The translations under genes were made by a program, and so were the position numbers. Below the pieces are notes generated by a model. The model had not been told where the DNA came from, made no database searches, and saw nothing but the letters and a program-made list of their open reading frames with translations. A stretch of DNA of 21,405 nucleotides from Candidatus Sumerlaeota bacterium (GTDB lineage: Bacteria > Sumerlaeota > T1SED10-198M), in the NCBI GenBank assembly GCA_003554345.1, contig PWGE01000320.1, positions 1 to 21,405 of the forward strand, given 5' to 3'. Position 1 is the first letter of the stretch. Each line of letters opens with the position of its first letter. Positions 1 through 6,339 of this stretch are shown one piece after another.

Positions 1-544
1 AACAGTAGACACTGAGCATGCCCAGATCATGAATATGAAAATCCCCTTTCACGTGGGACTCGCGTATTTCCTCAGGATAAATGGTATTCAACCAGTACTT
101 GGAAGTAATGACCGAAGCGATATGATTATTCAGTCCCTGTAGAGAATAGCTCATATTACTGTTTTCATTAATCCGCCAATCTTCTTTCTGAATGTAGTCC
201 TCCACCAGTTTATCGGCATCTGCTAAAAGTTCTTTAGGTTCGCGCAGTTTAGAATGAAAGTCCCTGTAAAGAATATATGCCTTAGCAACTGAGGTGTATC
301 CATTATCCATCAGGAGTTTTTCAACAAGGTCCTGAACACTTTCTACAGTGGGATAACGGTCCTCCTTATAAAATATTGATAAAAAAGAAACCGTTTGACT
401 GACGATCTTCTGGATACCCTCTTCATCACTCTTTTTGCAGGCAATAAAAGCTTTTTTAACAGCTAAATATATCTTATTTTCATCAAAAACCTCTTTTTCT
501 CCAGAACGCTTAACGACATAACGGGGTGCTTTAGTTGCACTCAT
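1..544 (-). CDS. nrdD: Anaerobic ribonucleoside-triphosphate reductase (class III), N-terminal part
   Basis: Partial gene whose 3' end lies beyond the left edge; about 181 codons are present. The product would reduce ribonucleoside triphosphates to deoxyribonucleotides with a glycyl radical in the cytoplasm, using formate in most family members. The first ~95 residues form an ATP-cone (start MSATKAPRYVVKRSG, then VFDENKI and a helical run to YRDFHSKLRE), the allosteric nucleotide-binding module. The catalytic domain then begins with INENSNMSYSLQGLNNHI and ends in the window at GDFHIHDLGMLSVYC; the N-x-N-x-x-x-S and FHIHDLG stretches are typical of NrdD. ATG at 544 is preceded by GAGGTG at good spacing. 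The glycyl-radical site is outside the window. A promoter and two NrdR-like boxes lie upstream. The activase nrdG is not visible here. Identification is firm. Confidence 0.93.
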   Translation of the reverse strand, partial: MSATKAPRYVVKRSGEKEVFDENKIYLAVKKAFIACKKSDEEGIQKIVSQTVSFLSIFYKEDRYPTVESVQDLVEKLLMDNGYTSVAKAYILYRDFHSKLREPKELLADADKLVEDYIQKEDWRINENSNMSYSLQGLNNHIASVITSKYWLNTIYPEEIRESHVKGDFHIHDLGMLSVYC

Positions 545-583
545 TTTTCACCTCTACACGTATTATGATTTTCCTATTCATCT

Positions 584-612
584 ATTTTAATGCTTCTCTC
601 TCTAAATTTCAA
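584..612 (-). promoter_or_regulatory. Putative sigma-70 promoter of nrdD
   Basis: On the minus strand TTGAAA (607-612) and TAAAAT (584-589) are separated by exactly 17 bp. Each matches the -35 or -10 consensus at 5 of 6 positions. The predicted start near 577 gives a leader of about 33 nt that contains the GAGGTG ribosome-binding site. The assignment rests on consensus matching only. Confidence 0.5.
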
Positions 613-619
613 CCTTTGA

Positions 620-667
620 CCTCAACATATAGTACACTTATTAAAAAAGAAGTACTATATATTGTTT
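620..667 (-). promoter_or_regulatory. Tandem NrdR-box-like sites upstream of nrdD
   Basis: Two copies of a CTATAT-cored palindrome: 652-667 (GTACTATATATTGTTT) and, on the other strand, 620-635 (CCTCAACATATAGTAC). Against the NrdR box consensus as I remember it (aCaCwATATaTwGtGt), the first matches about 13 of 16 positions and the second about 11. Their centres are 32 bp apart, close to three helical turns, which is the usual geometry of NrdR box pairs. They lie just upstream of the predicted nrdD -35 element, so repression of nrdD by NrdR is the natural reading. The nrdR gene itself is not in the window. Confidence 0.55.
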
Positions 668-854
668 CTTTTTTAGTGTTCCATGGTGACATAAAGGCAG
701 TTATAAAATTACAGTCTTTTTATAATAAAAGCAAAAAAATTTTTCAGGGGTATTTTTTTAAAGCACTGCTAAAAAAACGATAATCTTCTTTTTCATTTGC
801 ACTTTTACTGAAAGTTTAGATAATGATATGAAACTTGGAGTGGGGGAATGAAAT

Positions 855-2039
855 ATGTCTATTCAACCCAAAGAACGTTTACTCTCACTGGACGCTTTCA
901 GGGGCTTAACCATAGCATCAATGATCCTGGTAAACAATCCGGGAAGCTGGCAATACCTCTTCAAGCCTTTAGGTCATGCCGACTGGCATGGATGGACACC
1001 TACCGACTGGATTTTCCCTTTCTTTCTTTTCATCATGGGGACCGCTATGGCATACTCTTTTGGCAAAAAGCTTGAAAAAGGGATGGCTCCGGAAGACTTG
1101 GTAGGAAAGGTCATCAGAAGAACCATTATTATTTTTGCTATTGGTCTTTTCCTCAACTTCAATTCCTCATTATTACGTGTCATTTTTAACAATGAAAATA
1201 ACGGCTTTTGGGGCACGCTGGGAGCCACCTTTTCTCAAATACGTATTATGGGAGTATTACCCCGCATTGCTCTTTGTTACTTTGCCGCTTCACTTATTGT
1301 GCTTTTCTGTAAAAGAACCACCCAATACCTGTGGATAGTGATCCTCTTCGGAGTATATACTTTTATACTGGTTTTCATTCCCATGCCCGGAGAAAGTGCT
1401 TATGAACTGGCAAGGGGACGTAATATTGTTTATTTTATAGATTATCTAATATTAGGGGACCATATGTGGCAGACCGATATTGAACCGGAAGGCATTTTAA
1501 GCACGCTTCCTGCCATTGTTTCCGTTTTATTAGGATACTTCAGCGGAGAATGGATACGTTCAGGATATTCCAGGGTTGCAAAACTCACCGGCCTGATGGT
1601 AGCAGGGTTCTTTATCATGATGCAAGGATATTTATGGCATGATTATATGCCCATTAATAAACCCCTGTGGACTGTTACTTACACCCTTTTCACCGGAGGA
1701 TTGGCACTTCAGTTTTTGGGCGCGTGTTACTTTCTGATAGATATACAGGGGATAAAAAAATGGGCGACCCCCTTTCTGGCGTACGGTTCCAATGCTATAG
1801 TGGTTTTTGCAGGTTCGAGTTACGTAGCAGCCACCGTAGCCATAGCCAGGATTACGGTTGGAGACGAGACCACTCCCATCAAAACATTTATTCATGAAAA
1901 CCTTTTTGTACGTTGGTTTGAACCCTTAAATGAGTCCTTTCTTTATCATGCCTCTTTTCTGTATTCGGTATTTTATATGCTCCTATGGGGGATAATTGCT
2001 TATATTCTTTACCGTAAAAAGATATTTATAAAGGTATAA
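855..2039 (+). CDS. HGSNAT-like multi-pass membrane acyltransferase (COG4299 / DUF5009 type)
   Basis: A 394-residue membrane protein with about ten hydrophobic segments. Residues 8-60 carry the signature of the heparan-alpha-glucosaminide N-acetyltransferase family: R-L-x-S-L-D-A-F-R-G near the N-terminus, then LGHADWHGWTPTDWIFPFFL and FIMG. H41 in that stretch aligns with the histidine considered to take the acetyl group in human HGSNAT. Relatives move acetyl groups from cytoplasmic acetyl-CoA across the membrane to amino sugars; the bacterial substrate is uncertain, with cell-wall or LPS amino sugars as candidates. ATG at 855 follows a GGGGG run; an ATG at 848 is in another frame that ends after 75 codons. 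The gene is monocistronic, divergent from nrdD and convergent with the beta-helix gene. The family call is secure; the substrate is inference. Confidence 0.85.
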   Translation: MSIQPKERLLSLDAFRGLTIASMILVNNPGSWQYLFKPLGHADWHGWTPTDWIFPFFLFIMGTAMAYSFGKKLEKGMAPEDLVGKVIRRTIIIFAIGLFLNFNSSLLRVIFNNENNGFWGTLGATFSQIRIMGVLPRIALCYFAASLIVLFCKRTTQYLWIVILFGVYTFILVFIPMPGESAYELARGRNIVYFIDYLILGDHMWQTDIEPEGILSTLPAIVSVLLGYFSGEWIRSGYSRVAKLTGLMVAGFFIMMQGYLWHDYMPINKPLWTVTYTLFTGGLALQFLGACYFLIDIQGIKKWATPFLAYGSNAIVVFAGSSYVAATVAIARITVGDETTPIKTFIHENLFVRWFEPLNESFLYHASFLYSVFYMLLWGIIAYILYRKKIFIKV

Positions 2040-2107
2040 TCTCAACAACACGTACACATTTTATAGGAAACGAGATTAAATCGACCTTCCACCAGCCGTT
2101 ATATTAT

Positions 2108-2395
2108 ATGGTGTCTTTGCAAACAAAGCCACGCTCCGTTTCAGAATAGAGGTCAGAAACCTTCTCCATAACCCGTAAATCCACCATCCTTGTAATTTTA
2201 CGGAGAGGAGAGCGACTTCTTCATGGAAATAAACATCGCACTATAGAAGGACGAAACCAAATTGATCGCTTCATGTTATAAAACCGTACCCTTAGCGAAT
2301 ATCAGGAAGGTTATATATTTCCCGGCCCGGTAAAAATCAGAGAAACAATTCCCGGCCGGAATGAAGAAGCCATACAACGGTCTGCACTGAAATAG
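2108..2395 (+). pseudogene. Possible decayed reading frame between convergent genes
   Basis: The 2040-2420 gap has no intact gene. In one plus frame an ATG at 2108 leads through TAG (2147) and TAA (2279) to a final TAG (2393-2395). The pieces between the stops look protein-like, for example GRNQIDRFML just before the second stop and YIFPGPVKIRETIPGRNEEA after it. I do not recognise a family. It may be an old gene remnant or chance; the start, the strand and the idea itself are tentative. Confidence 0.25.
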
Positions 2396-2411
2396 ATCTG
2401 TCCTCAGATCT
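2394..2411. terminator. Perfect hairpin between convergent genes, weak terminator candidate
   Basis: AGATCTG (2394-2400), loop TCCT, CAGATCT (2405-2411): a perfect 7-bp stem with a 4-nt loop, 10 bp beyond the stop codon of the minus-strand beta-helix gene. Neither strand has a following T-run, so classical intrinsic termination is doubtful. The position suggests an operon-end structure. Confidence 0.3.
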
Positions 2412-2420
2412 GGTCATGTA

Positions 2421-3278
2421 TCATTCAGTTCTGAAGGGTAAACTCATCTCATATTCTTCATTGAGGGTTTCTATGCCGTCAATTATACCGGTTTTTTCAT
2501 CCAGTTCCCCGAGTTCTCTCAGCACAATATTTGTCTGATCAAAAACAAGGTTTTTCTTATGACTGTCTTTTTCCGCTCCATTATGAAAAAAGAGGTTCTT
2601 TTCAATATCATATCTTCTTTGCGCAAAAAGGCGCATATAATAAAGAAAGGTCCCCGTAGAAAATACTCCGTGCCCGGCATTATAAGCAATCAGGTTATTT
2701 ATTATCTCTCCCTCCGAATTATCCAGATAGATGCCAGTAAAGCCATTGCCGACAATCACAGAATCTCTTACCACAAAATCTATGGTATCTTTAAAAAAAA
2801 CCCCATAGTCATGACCGTTTACAGTACATTGTAACAACTGAACATTCCTGGAAGAATCAAAATACAGTCCATACGTATAAGCCCCACGAACATGCACATT
2901 CTGCAGTAGGACATTTTTTTGACCTGGGGCATAAATAGCATACAGAATAGTAGTATAAGGAACATCCACTGTCAGGTCTTTAAGAGTTGTATTATAGGAC
3001 AAAGACAAAACAGCCGCTTCATCTTCTACTCCTTGAATTATTGTCTCATCGGTACCCGCCCCGACAAGAGTGATCCGGGGTGGCAGAATCGCCTGCAGTT
3101 GATAGGTGCCAGCTTCCAAACGAACCACTATTTCTTCCTCAGGATGCTCGGGCACATCTTCCAGAAAGCCTTGAAGTTCCTGAACAGAACCCACAGACAC
3201 CTGATTTTCACCGGACATAAGGGGCTGTACCGAAAAAAGCACTATAGCGATAATCACACTAAAATGTATGTTTTTCAT
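2421..3278 (-). CDS. Secreted right-handed parallel beta-helix repeat protein
   Basis: 285 residues. The N-terminus (MKNIHFSVIIAIVLFSVQP, then LMSGENQ) is a clear signal peptide, so the mature protein is probably periplasmic or surface-exposed. Residues ~30-100 resemble the entry strands of pectate-lyase-like beta-helices (LEAGTYQL, PPRITLVGAGTDETIIQG). Residues ~105-215 carry repeating coils with N-V-x-L-x-x-x-x-V and D-S-x-I-x-x-N-G-x-x-G-I patterns (QLLQCTVNGHDYGVFFK, SVIVGNGFTGIYLDNSEG, NLIAYNAGHGVFS). No catalytic residues can be named; relatives include NosD/CASH-type carbohydrate-binding proteins. It is the last gene of the lpxB operon. Its ATG lies 3 bp after the DUF374 stop and its ribosome-binding site (GGGAGAA) overlaps the end of that gene, so the two are probably translated together. 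Confidence 0.8.
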   Translation of the reverse strand: MKNIHFSVIIAIVLFSVQPLMSGENQVSVGSVQELQGFLEDVPEHPEEEIVVRLEAGTYQLQAILPPRITLVGAGTDETIIQGVEDEAAVLSLSYNTTLKDLTVDVPYTTILYAIYAPGQKNVLLQNVHVRGAYTYGLYFDSSRNVQLLQCTVNGHDYGVFFKDTIDFVVRDSVIVGNGFTGIYLDNSEGEIINNLIAYNAGHGVFSTGTFLYYMRLFAQRRYDIEKNLFFHNGAEKDSHKKNLVFDQTNIVLRELGELDEKTGIIDGIETLNEEYEMSLPFRTE

Positions 3279-3281
3279 TAT

Positions 3282-3926
3282 TTATTCTCCCATATAATCA
3301 ATCAGGATTTTCTGCATCTCTTTTAAGATAAAAGATTCTTCTACCGTAACAAACCCCTTTCCCATCAGTTTCACAGAGGCAAAAGGAAGGGGAAAGACAC
3401 AGCGATCCCAGGAGGAAAAGTGTTTTTTTCTGGAAACGGCAATCTGGAGAGGAACAACGGGTCTTTTAGACTTAGCAGCCAGGGTAAAGACTCCCGGTTG
3501 AACGTAATGCCGAGGCCCCCGGGGACCATCTACGGCAAGCGCCAGGGAATTATTTTCATCCCGCAAACTACGCAATACCTGAATTCCACCCTTTACAGGG
3601 TTTTTATAAGTAGAGGCCCTGATTGTTCGTACCTTTAGCCTTTTAAGAAAACGAGCCGCCCATTCACCATCCCTGCTGGGACTAATCAACACTGTGACAT
3701 GATGACGATAACGAGGTATTTTAAAAAGAAAAAAGATCATAACCAGAATATTCTGATGCCAGAAAGCGATAATCACCGGTAGGCGTTGGGAAAAAACCTT
3801 ATCAAGCGTATCATTCCATGTGTATCGCAAAAGACTGCAATAAAAACGCAAGAAAACAAAGAGGATAAAGACACCCGACCTCATCACAATTTCAGATTGA
3901 GTGAGATTTTTAAAGAGCTTTTTCAC
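3282..3926 (-). CDS. DUF374 family lysophospholipid/lipid A-type acyltransferase
   Basis: About 214 residues. An N-terminal hydrophobic helix (GVFILFVFLRFYCSLL) is followed by FWHQ (~55-58), SPSRDGE (~82-88) and VDGPRGPR (~132-139), the conserved blocks of DUF374 (COG2121), a branch of the PlsC/LPLAT acyltransferases. It probably adds an acyl chain to lipid A or another membrane lipid at the inner membrane. The position directly after lpxB supports lipid A. The start is uncertain. GTG at 3926 gives the typical MKKLFKN beginning with a weak GGGA ribosome-binding site and overlaps lpxB by 17 bp. The frame is open to GTG 3956 (47-bp overlap), and ATG 3884 would give no overlap but cuts into the conserved N-terminal region. 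Confidence 0.85.
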   Translation of the reverse strand: MKKLFKNLTQSEIVMRSGVFILFVFLRFYCSLLRYTWNDTLDKVFSQRLPVIIAFWHQNILVMIFFLFKIPRYRHHVTVLISPSRDGEWAARFLKRLKVRTIRASTYKNPVKGGIQVLRSLRDENNSLALAVDGPRGPRHYVQPGVFTLAAKSKRPVVPLQIAVSRKKHFSSWDRCVFPLPFASVKLMGKGFVTVEESFILKEMQKILIDYMGE

Positions 3927-5154
3927 TGAAATGATCCCATATAAGGTGAGCGGCACAATAAGAAGGGCTTATAGAATGATATTCCTCCTGCAATTCCGGT
4001 GCCGGCTGCACCTTTTCTTTAACCTTACGGAGTCTTTTTCTTATATTTTCCATCTGGGATGATTGTGTAAGATAATTTAAAACCAGTTGTGACACTTTTT
4101 TCTCATTCGCTTCATACTGAATACACTCGGGAACAATCTGATCCTCAAAAAGGATATTTACCAGACCTATATATTTAATATGAATCAACTGTTTGGCCAG
4201 AAAATACCCGACAGAATGCATTTTATAGACGATAACCATGGGAACTTCCAGGAAAGCCATTTCCAGGGTGGCCGTACCGGATGTTACGATAGCAAAGTCC
4301 ATTATTCTTCGTAGATTATAGTCGAGATCATTGACTACTTTTACCACTTTTGTCATATTTTCCTGCTGAAGATGCAAATCGATAAGAGAGCGGGAAATAG
4401 TAGGAGCAATGGGAATAATAAATTGAACATCCTTATACAAATCCCGTATAATAGCCGCCGATTTCAGCATAACCGGTAATAAGCGTCGTATTTCACTACT
4501 CCGGCTACCCGGTAAAAGACCGATAATTTTTTTAGACGGATCAATATTAAAGGTTTCTCGAACTTCTTCTGGATTGCCAGGTGCACTTTTAAGGATATCA
4601 AGAAGTGGATGTCCTATAAAATGAATATCACAATGGTCCTGATCTGCCTTACCAAAGTACTTACTCTGTCTTATTTTTTCAATTTCAAAACTGAAGATTG
4701 TAAACAGAAGATCAACATTATTTATAATGGAGGTAACTCTTTTCTCTCCCCATGCCCACACCTGTGGACAGATATAATAATAGACGGGGATACCCATATC
4801 ATGAGCCAATCTGGCTATTTTAAGGTTAAAACCGGGATAATCCACCAGAATAACAGCATCAGGAGGGGTATTTTTGAAATACTCTTTGACGCGACTCAAC
4901 AGAGAATAAATCTTGGTAAAGTTCACAAAGACTTCGATGATACCGACAATAGCAAGGGTTTCCACAATATTTTCAAAAAGGTCGACCCCTGCTTTTTTAA
5001 GGTTATCTCCACCCAAACCCACAAAATGCAGGTCCTGGTCCATCCCTCTTTCTTTATGAACTTTCTTCAGATTTTTCACCAGGAAAGAGGCAAAGAGATC
5101 GCCGGAATGTTCGCCAGCTATTATGAAAAAGGTCTTTTCAGTGTTTTCTCCCAA
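3910..5154 (-). CDS. lpxB: Lipid-A-disaccharide synthase (GT19)
   Basis: Joins UDP-2,3-diacylglucosamine and 2,3-diacylglucosamine-1-phosphate into the lipid A disaccharide at the inner face of the inner membrane. Family hallmarks are IIAGEHSGDL (11-20), FVGLGGDNLKKAG (44-56), the VDYPGFNLKIA block (104-114) and YYYICPQVWAWGEKR (125-139). Further on come GHPLLD, LLPGSRSSEI and a C-terminal VTSGTATLEMA block. At 414 residues it is slightly longer than the usual ~380 because of its tail. The only sensible start is TTG at 5154, which overlaps the upstream Gfo/Idh gene by 34 bp; no ATG or GTG lies between it and the conserved IIAGEHSGD. This gene shows that the organism makes lipid A and is diderm. 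Other lpx genes are outside the window. Confidence 0.96.
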   Translation of the reverse strand: MGENTEKTFFIIAGEHSGDLFASFLVKNLKKVHKERGMDQDLHFVGLGGDNLKKAGVDLFENIVETLAIVGIIEVFVNFTKIYSLLSRVKEYFKNTPPDAVILVDYPGFNLKIARLAHDMGIPVYYYICPQVWAWGEKRVTSIINNVDLLFTIFSFEIEKIRQSKYFGKADQDHCDIHFIGHPLLDILKSAPGNPEEVRETFNIDPSKKIIGLLPGSRSSEIRRLLPVMLKSAAIIRDLYKDVQFIIPIAPTISRSLIDLHLQQENMTKVVKVVNDLDYNLRRIMDFAIVTSGTATLEMAFLEVPMVIVYKMHSVGYFLAKQLIHIKYIGLVNILFEDQIVPECIQYEANEKKVSQLVLNYLTQSSQMENIRKRLRKVKEKVQPAPELQEEYHSISPSYCAAHLIWDHFSEKAL

Positions 5155-6113
5155 TTTTCTTTTATCTTATTAGTTATTTCCAGTGCTATTTCCAGTGCAT
5201 TCCTGCCATGTTCTCCAGACACCTCCGGAGTAAGGTTATTAATTACACAATTAATAAAGTGTTTCAATTCCAATCGAAGGGGTTCTCCCGGCAATACCTG
5301 ATAAGTGTTAAACACCAGTTCCCGTTTCTTTTCTCCTGAATTACTTTCCTCTTCTTCTATCATCTGATAGGCATAAATTTCCTGGTTTTCATAGTTCAGG
5401 GTAATATAACCTTCTGGCTGATAGATTCTCAGTTTTCGCTGACCATCAGGAGTAACCCGACTGGCACTGAGATCAGCAAGGCTGTAGTTATCAAATGTCA
5501 GGCGCACATTAGCAATATCTTCATAAGGTGTGAAAACAGGCACGCCAATAGCATCCATTCGTAGTATCCTGTTAGGAACCAGGCTGAGAATAATATCTAT
5601 ATCATGAATCATCAAATCGAGAACAACCCCTACTTCCAGGCTTCTTTTGGAGAAAGGACCCAAACGGTCAATTTCTATATACATGGGGTTATTGACAACT
5701 TCTTTGAGTTTCATCACTGCCGGATTAAAACGTTCGATATGACCAACCTGCACCAGACAATTATTTTTCCTGGCAATGCTTATAAGCTTCTTCGCTTCTT
5801 CCACAGTGGTGGTAATAGGCTTTTCGATGAGGGTATGAACTCCATTTTCCAGAAAGAACTTTGCCACCTCATAATGAGCAGGGGTACTCACGACAATAGA
5901 AACTGCATCAACAAGAGATAAAAGTTCCCGATAATCCTTATAATACTTTACCCCAAACTTATCAGCAATTTGCCGGCCTCGGGATTCATCTATATCAGAA
6001 ATGCCTACCAGCTCATTGTTATCAAGAGACTTCAAGACTTTCACGTGATGTTGCCCCAGGGACCCGACACCTATCACAGCGGTACAAGGTCTTTTCAGGT
6101 TTGTTTCTTCCAT
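5121..6113 (-). CDS. Gfo/Idh/MocA family NAD(P)-dependent sugar dehydrogenase, possibly GnnA-like
   Basis: 330 residues. The N-terminal Rossmann fold has AVIGVGSLGQHH (~12-23) and the family EKP motif in LIEKPITTT (E97-K98-P99). The catalytic-domain motif is VVLDLMIHDID (D166 and H170), corresponding to the usual G-G-x-x-x-D-x-x-x-H. The long frame opens with GTG at 6122, but that codon overlaps the strong GGGAGG ribosome-binding site, while ATG at 6113 sits 8 nt behind it; I therefore start at 6113. It is the first gene of the lpxB operon. In Acidithiobacillus and Leptospira a Gfo/Idh enzyme (GnnA) oxidises UDP-GlcNAc at C3 for 2,3-diamino lipid A, next to the aminotransferase gnnB. No gnnB is in this window, so the GnnA role is a hypothesis. 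Family assignment is firm. Confidence 0.9.
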   Translation of the reverse strand: MEETNLKRPCTAVIGVGSLGQHHVKVLKSLDNNELVGISDIDESRGRQIADKFGVKYYKDYRELLSLVDAVSIVVSTPAHYEVAKFFLENGVHTLIEKPITTTVEEAKKLISIARKNNCLVQVGHIERFNPAVMKLKEVVNNPMYIEIDRLGPFSKRSLEVGVVLDLMIHDIDIILSLVPNRILRMDAIGVPVFTPYEDIANVRLTFDNYSLADLSASRVTPDGQRKLRIYQPEGYITLNYENQEIYAYQMIEEEESNSGEKKRELVFNTYQVLPGEPLRLELKHFINCVINNLTPEVSGEHGRNALEIALEITNKIKENWEKTLKRPFS

Positions 6114-6121
6114 ACAGTCCA

Positions 6122-6156
6122 CCTCCCAAAAAGGGTTTTAAATTATAAAAAGCCCC
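6122..6156 (-). promoter_or_regulatory. Terminator-like hairpin next to the Gfo/Idh ribosome-binding site
   Basis: On the minus strand GGG-C-TTTT (6155-6148) can pair with AAAACCC (6139-6133) with one bulge, followed by TTTTT (6132-6128) and then GGGAGG, the ribosome-binding site. The same CCC can instead pair with the GGG of the ribosome-binding site across the T5 loop. Two exclusive folds are the layout of a small translational or attenuation switch, but the stems are short and AU-rich. Confidence 0.3.
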
Positions 6157-6170
6157 TCTTTCTTTTTGAA

Positions 6171-6208
6171 AGTGACCTGGATGACCAGATTTCTCTCAAC
6201 AGGTCACT
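6171..6208 (-). promoter_or_regulatory. Perfect 9-bp inverted repeat in the leader of the lpxB operon
   Basis: AGTGACCTG (6171-6179) and CAGGTCACT (6200-6208) are exact reverse complements with a 20-nt spacer. The repeat lies between the predicted promoter (6243-6251) and the Gfo/Idh start codon, so in RNA it would form a stem-loop. No T-run follows on the minus strand, which argues against a terminator. It could equally be a protein-binding operator. Confidence 0.4.
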
Positions 6209-6242
6209 GTAATTACTTTCCAAAACACTGTCAGGGTATGCC

Positions 6243-6251
6243 ATTATACCA
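6243..6251 (-). promoter_or_regulatory. Extended -10 promoter of the Gfo/Idh-lpxB-DUF374 operon
   Basis: The minus strand reads TGGTATAAT: a perfect TATAAT (6243-6248) preceded by the TGn of an extended -10. No good -35 is seen 16-18 bp upstream. The predicted start is near 6236, giving a leader of about 123 nt before the ATG at 6113. It lies just beyond the hydrogenase operon terminator, as expected for a new transcription unit. Confidence 0.6.
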
Positions 6252-6261
6252 TTTTGAAGTC

Positions 6262-6315
6262 AAAAAAGAAAAAAGGCAGGGTTCTTACCGGGAAAAATAT
6301 CCAGGAACCCTGCCT
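6262..6315 (-). terminator. Rho-independent terminator of the hydrogenase operon
   Basis: AGGCAGGGTTC (6274-6284) pairs perfectly with GAACCCTGCCT (6305-6315), an 11-bp GC-rich stem with a 20-nt loop. On the minus strand it is followed by TTTTTTCTTTTT (6273-6262). It begins 24 bp after the hndD stop codon and separates the hydrogenase operon from the lpxB operon. Confidence 0.92.
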
Positions 6316-6339
6316 CCAGAAATGATTATCTCTTCCGAT

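Noticed and set aside
295-300. Mobile elements, CRISPR repeats, tRNA or rRNA anywhere in the window
   Set aside because: Scanning by eye found no transposase, no regularly spaced repeats and no tRNA-like cloverleaf; the coordinates given are only a placeholder.
535-783. Open frame of 82 codons in the nrdD upstream region
   Set aside because: It overlaps the nrdD start, runs through the NrdR-like boxes, and is mostly Phe/Lys/Ser low-complexity; no ribosome-binding site.
4609-5301. Plus-strand open frame of 230 codons
   Set aside because: Antisense to lpxB and the Gfo/Idh gene, both certain; translation has no family features.
6114-6122. GTG 6122 as start of the Gfo/Idh gene
   Set aside because: The GTG overlaps the GGGAGG ribosome-binding site; ATG 6113 is at correct spacing.
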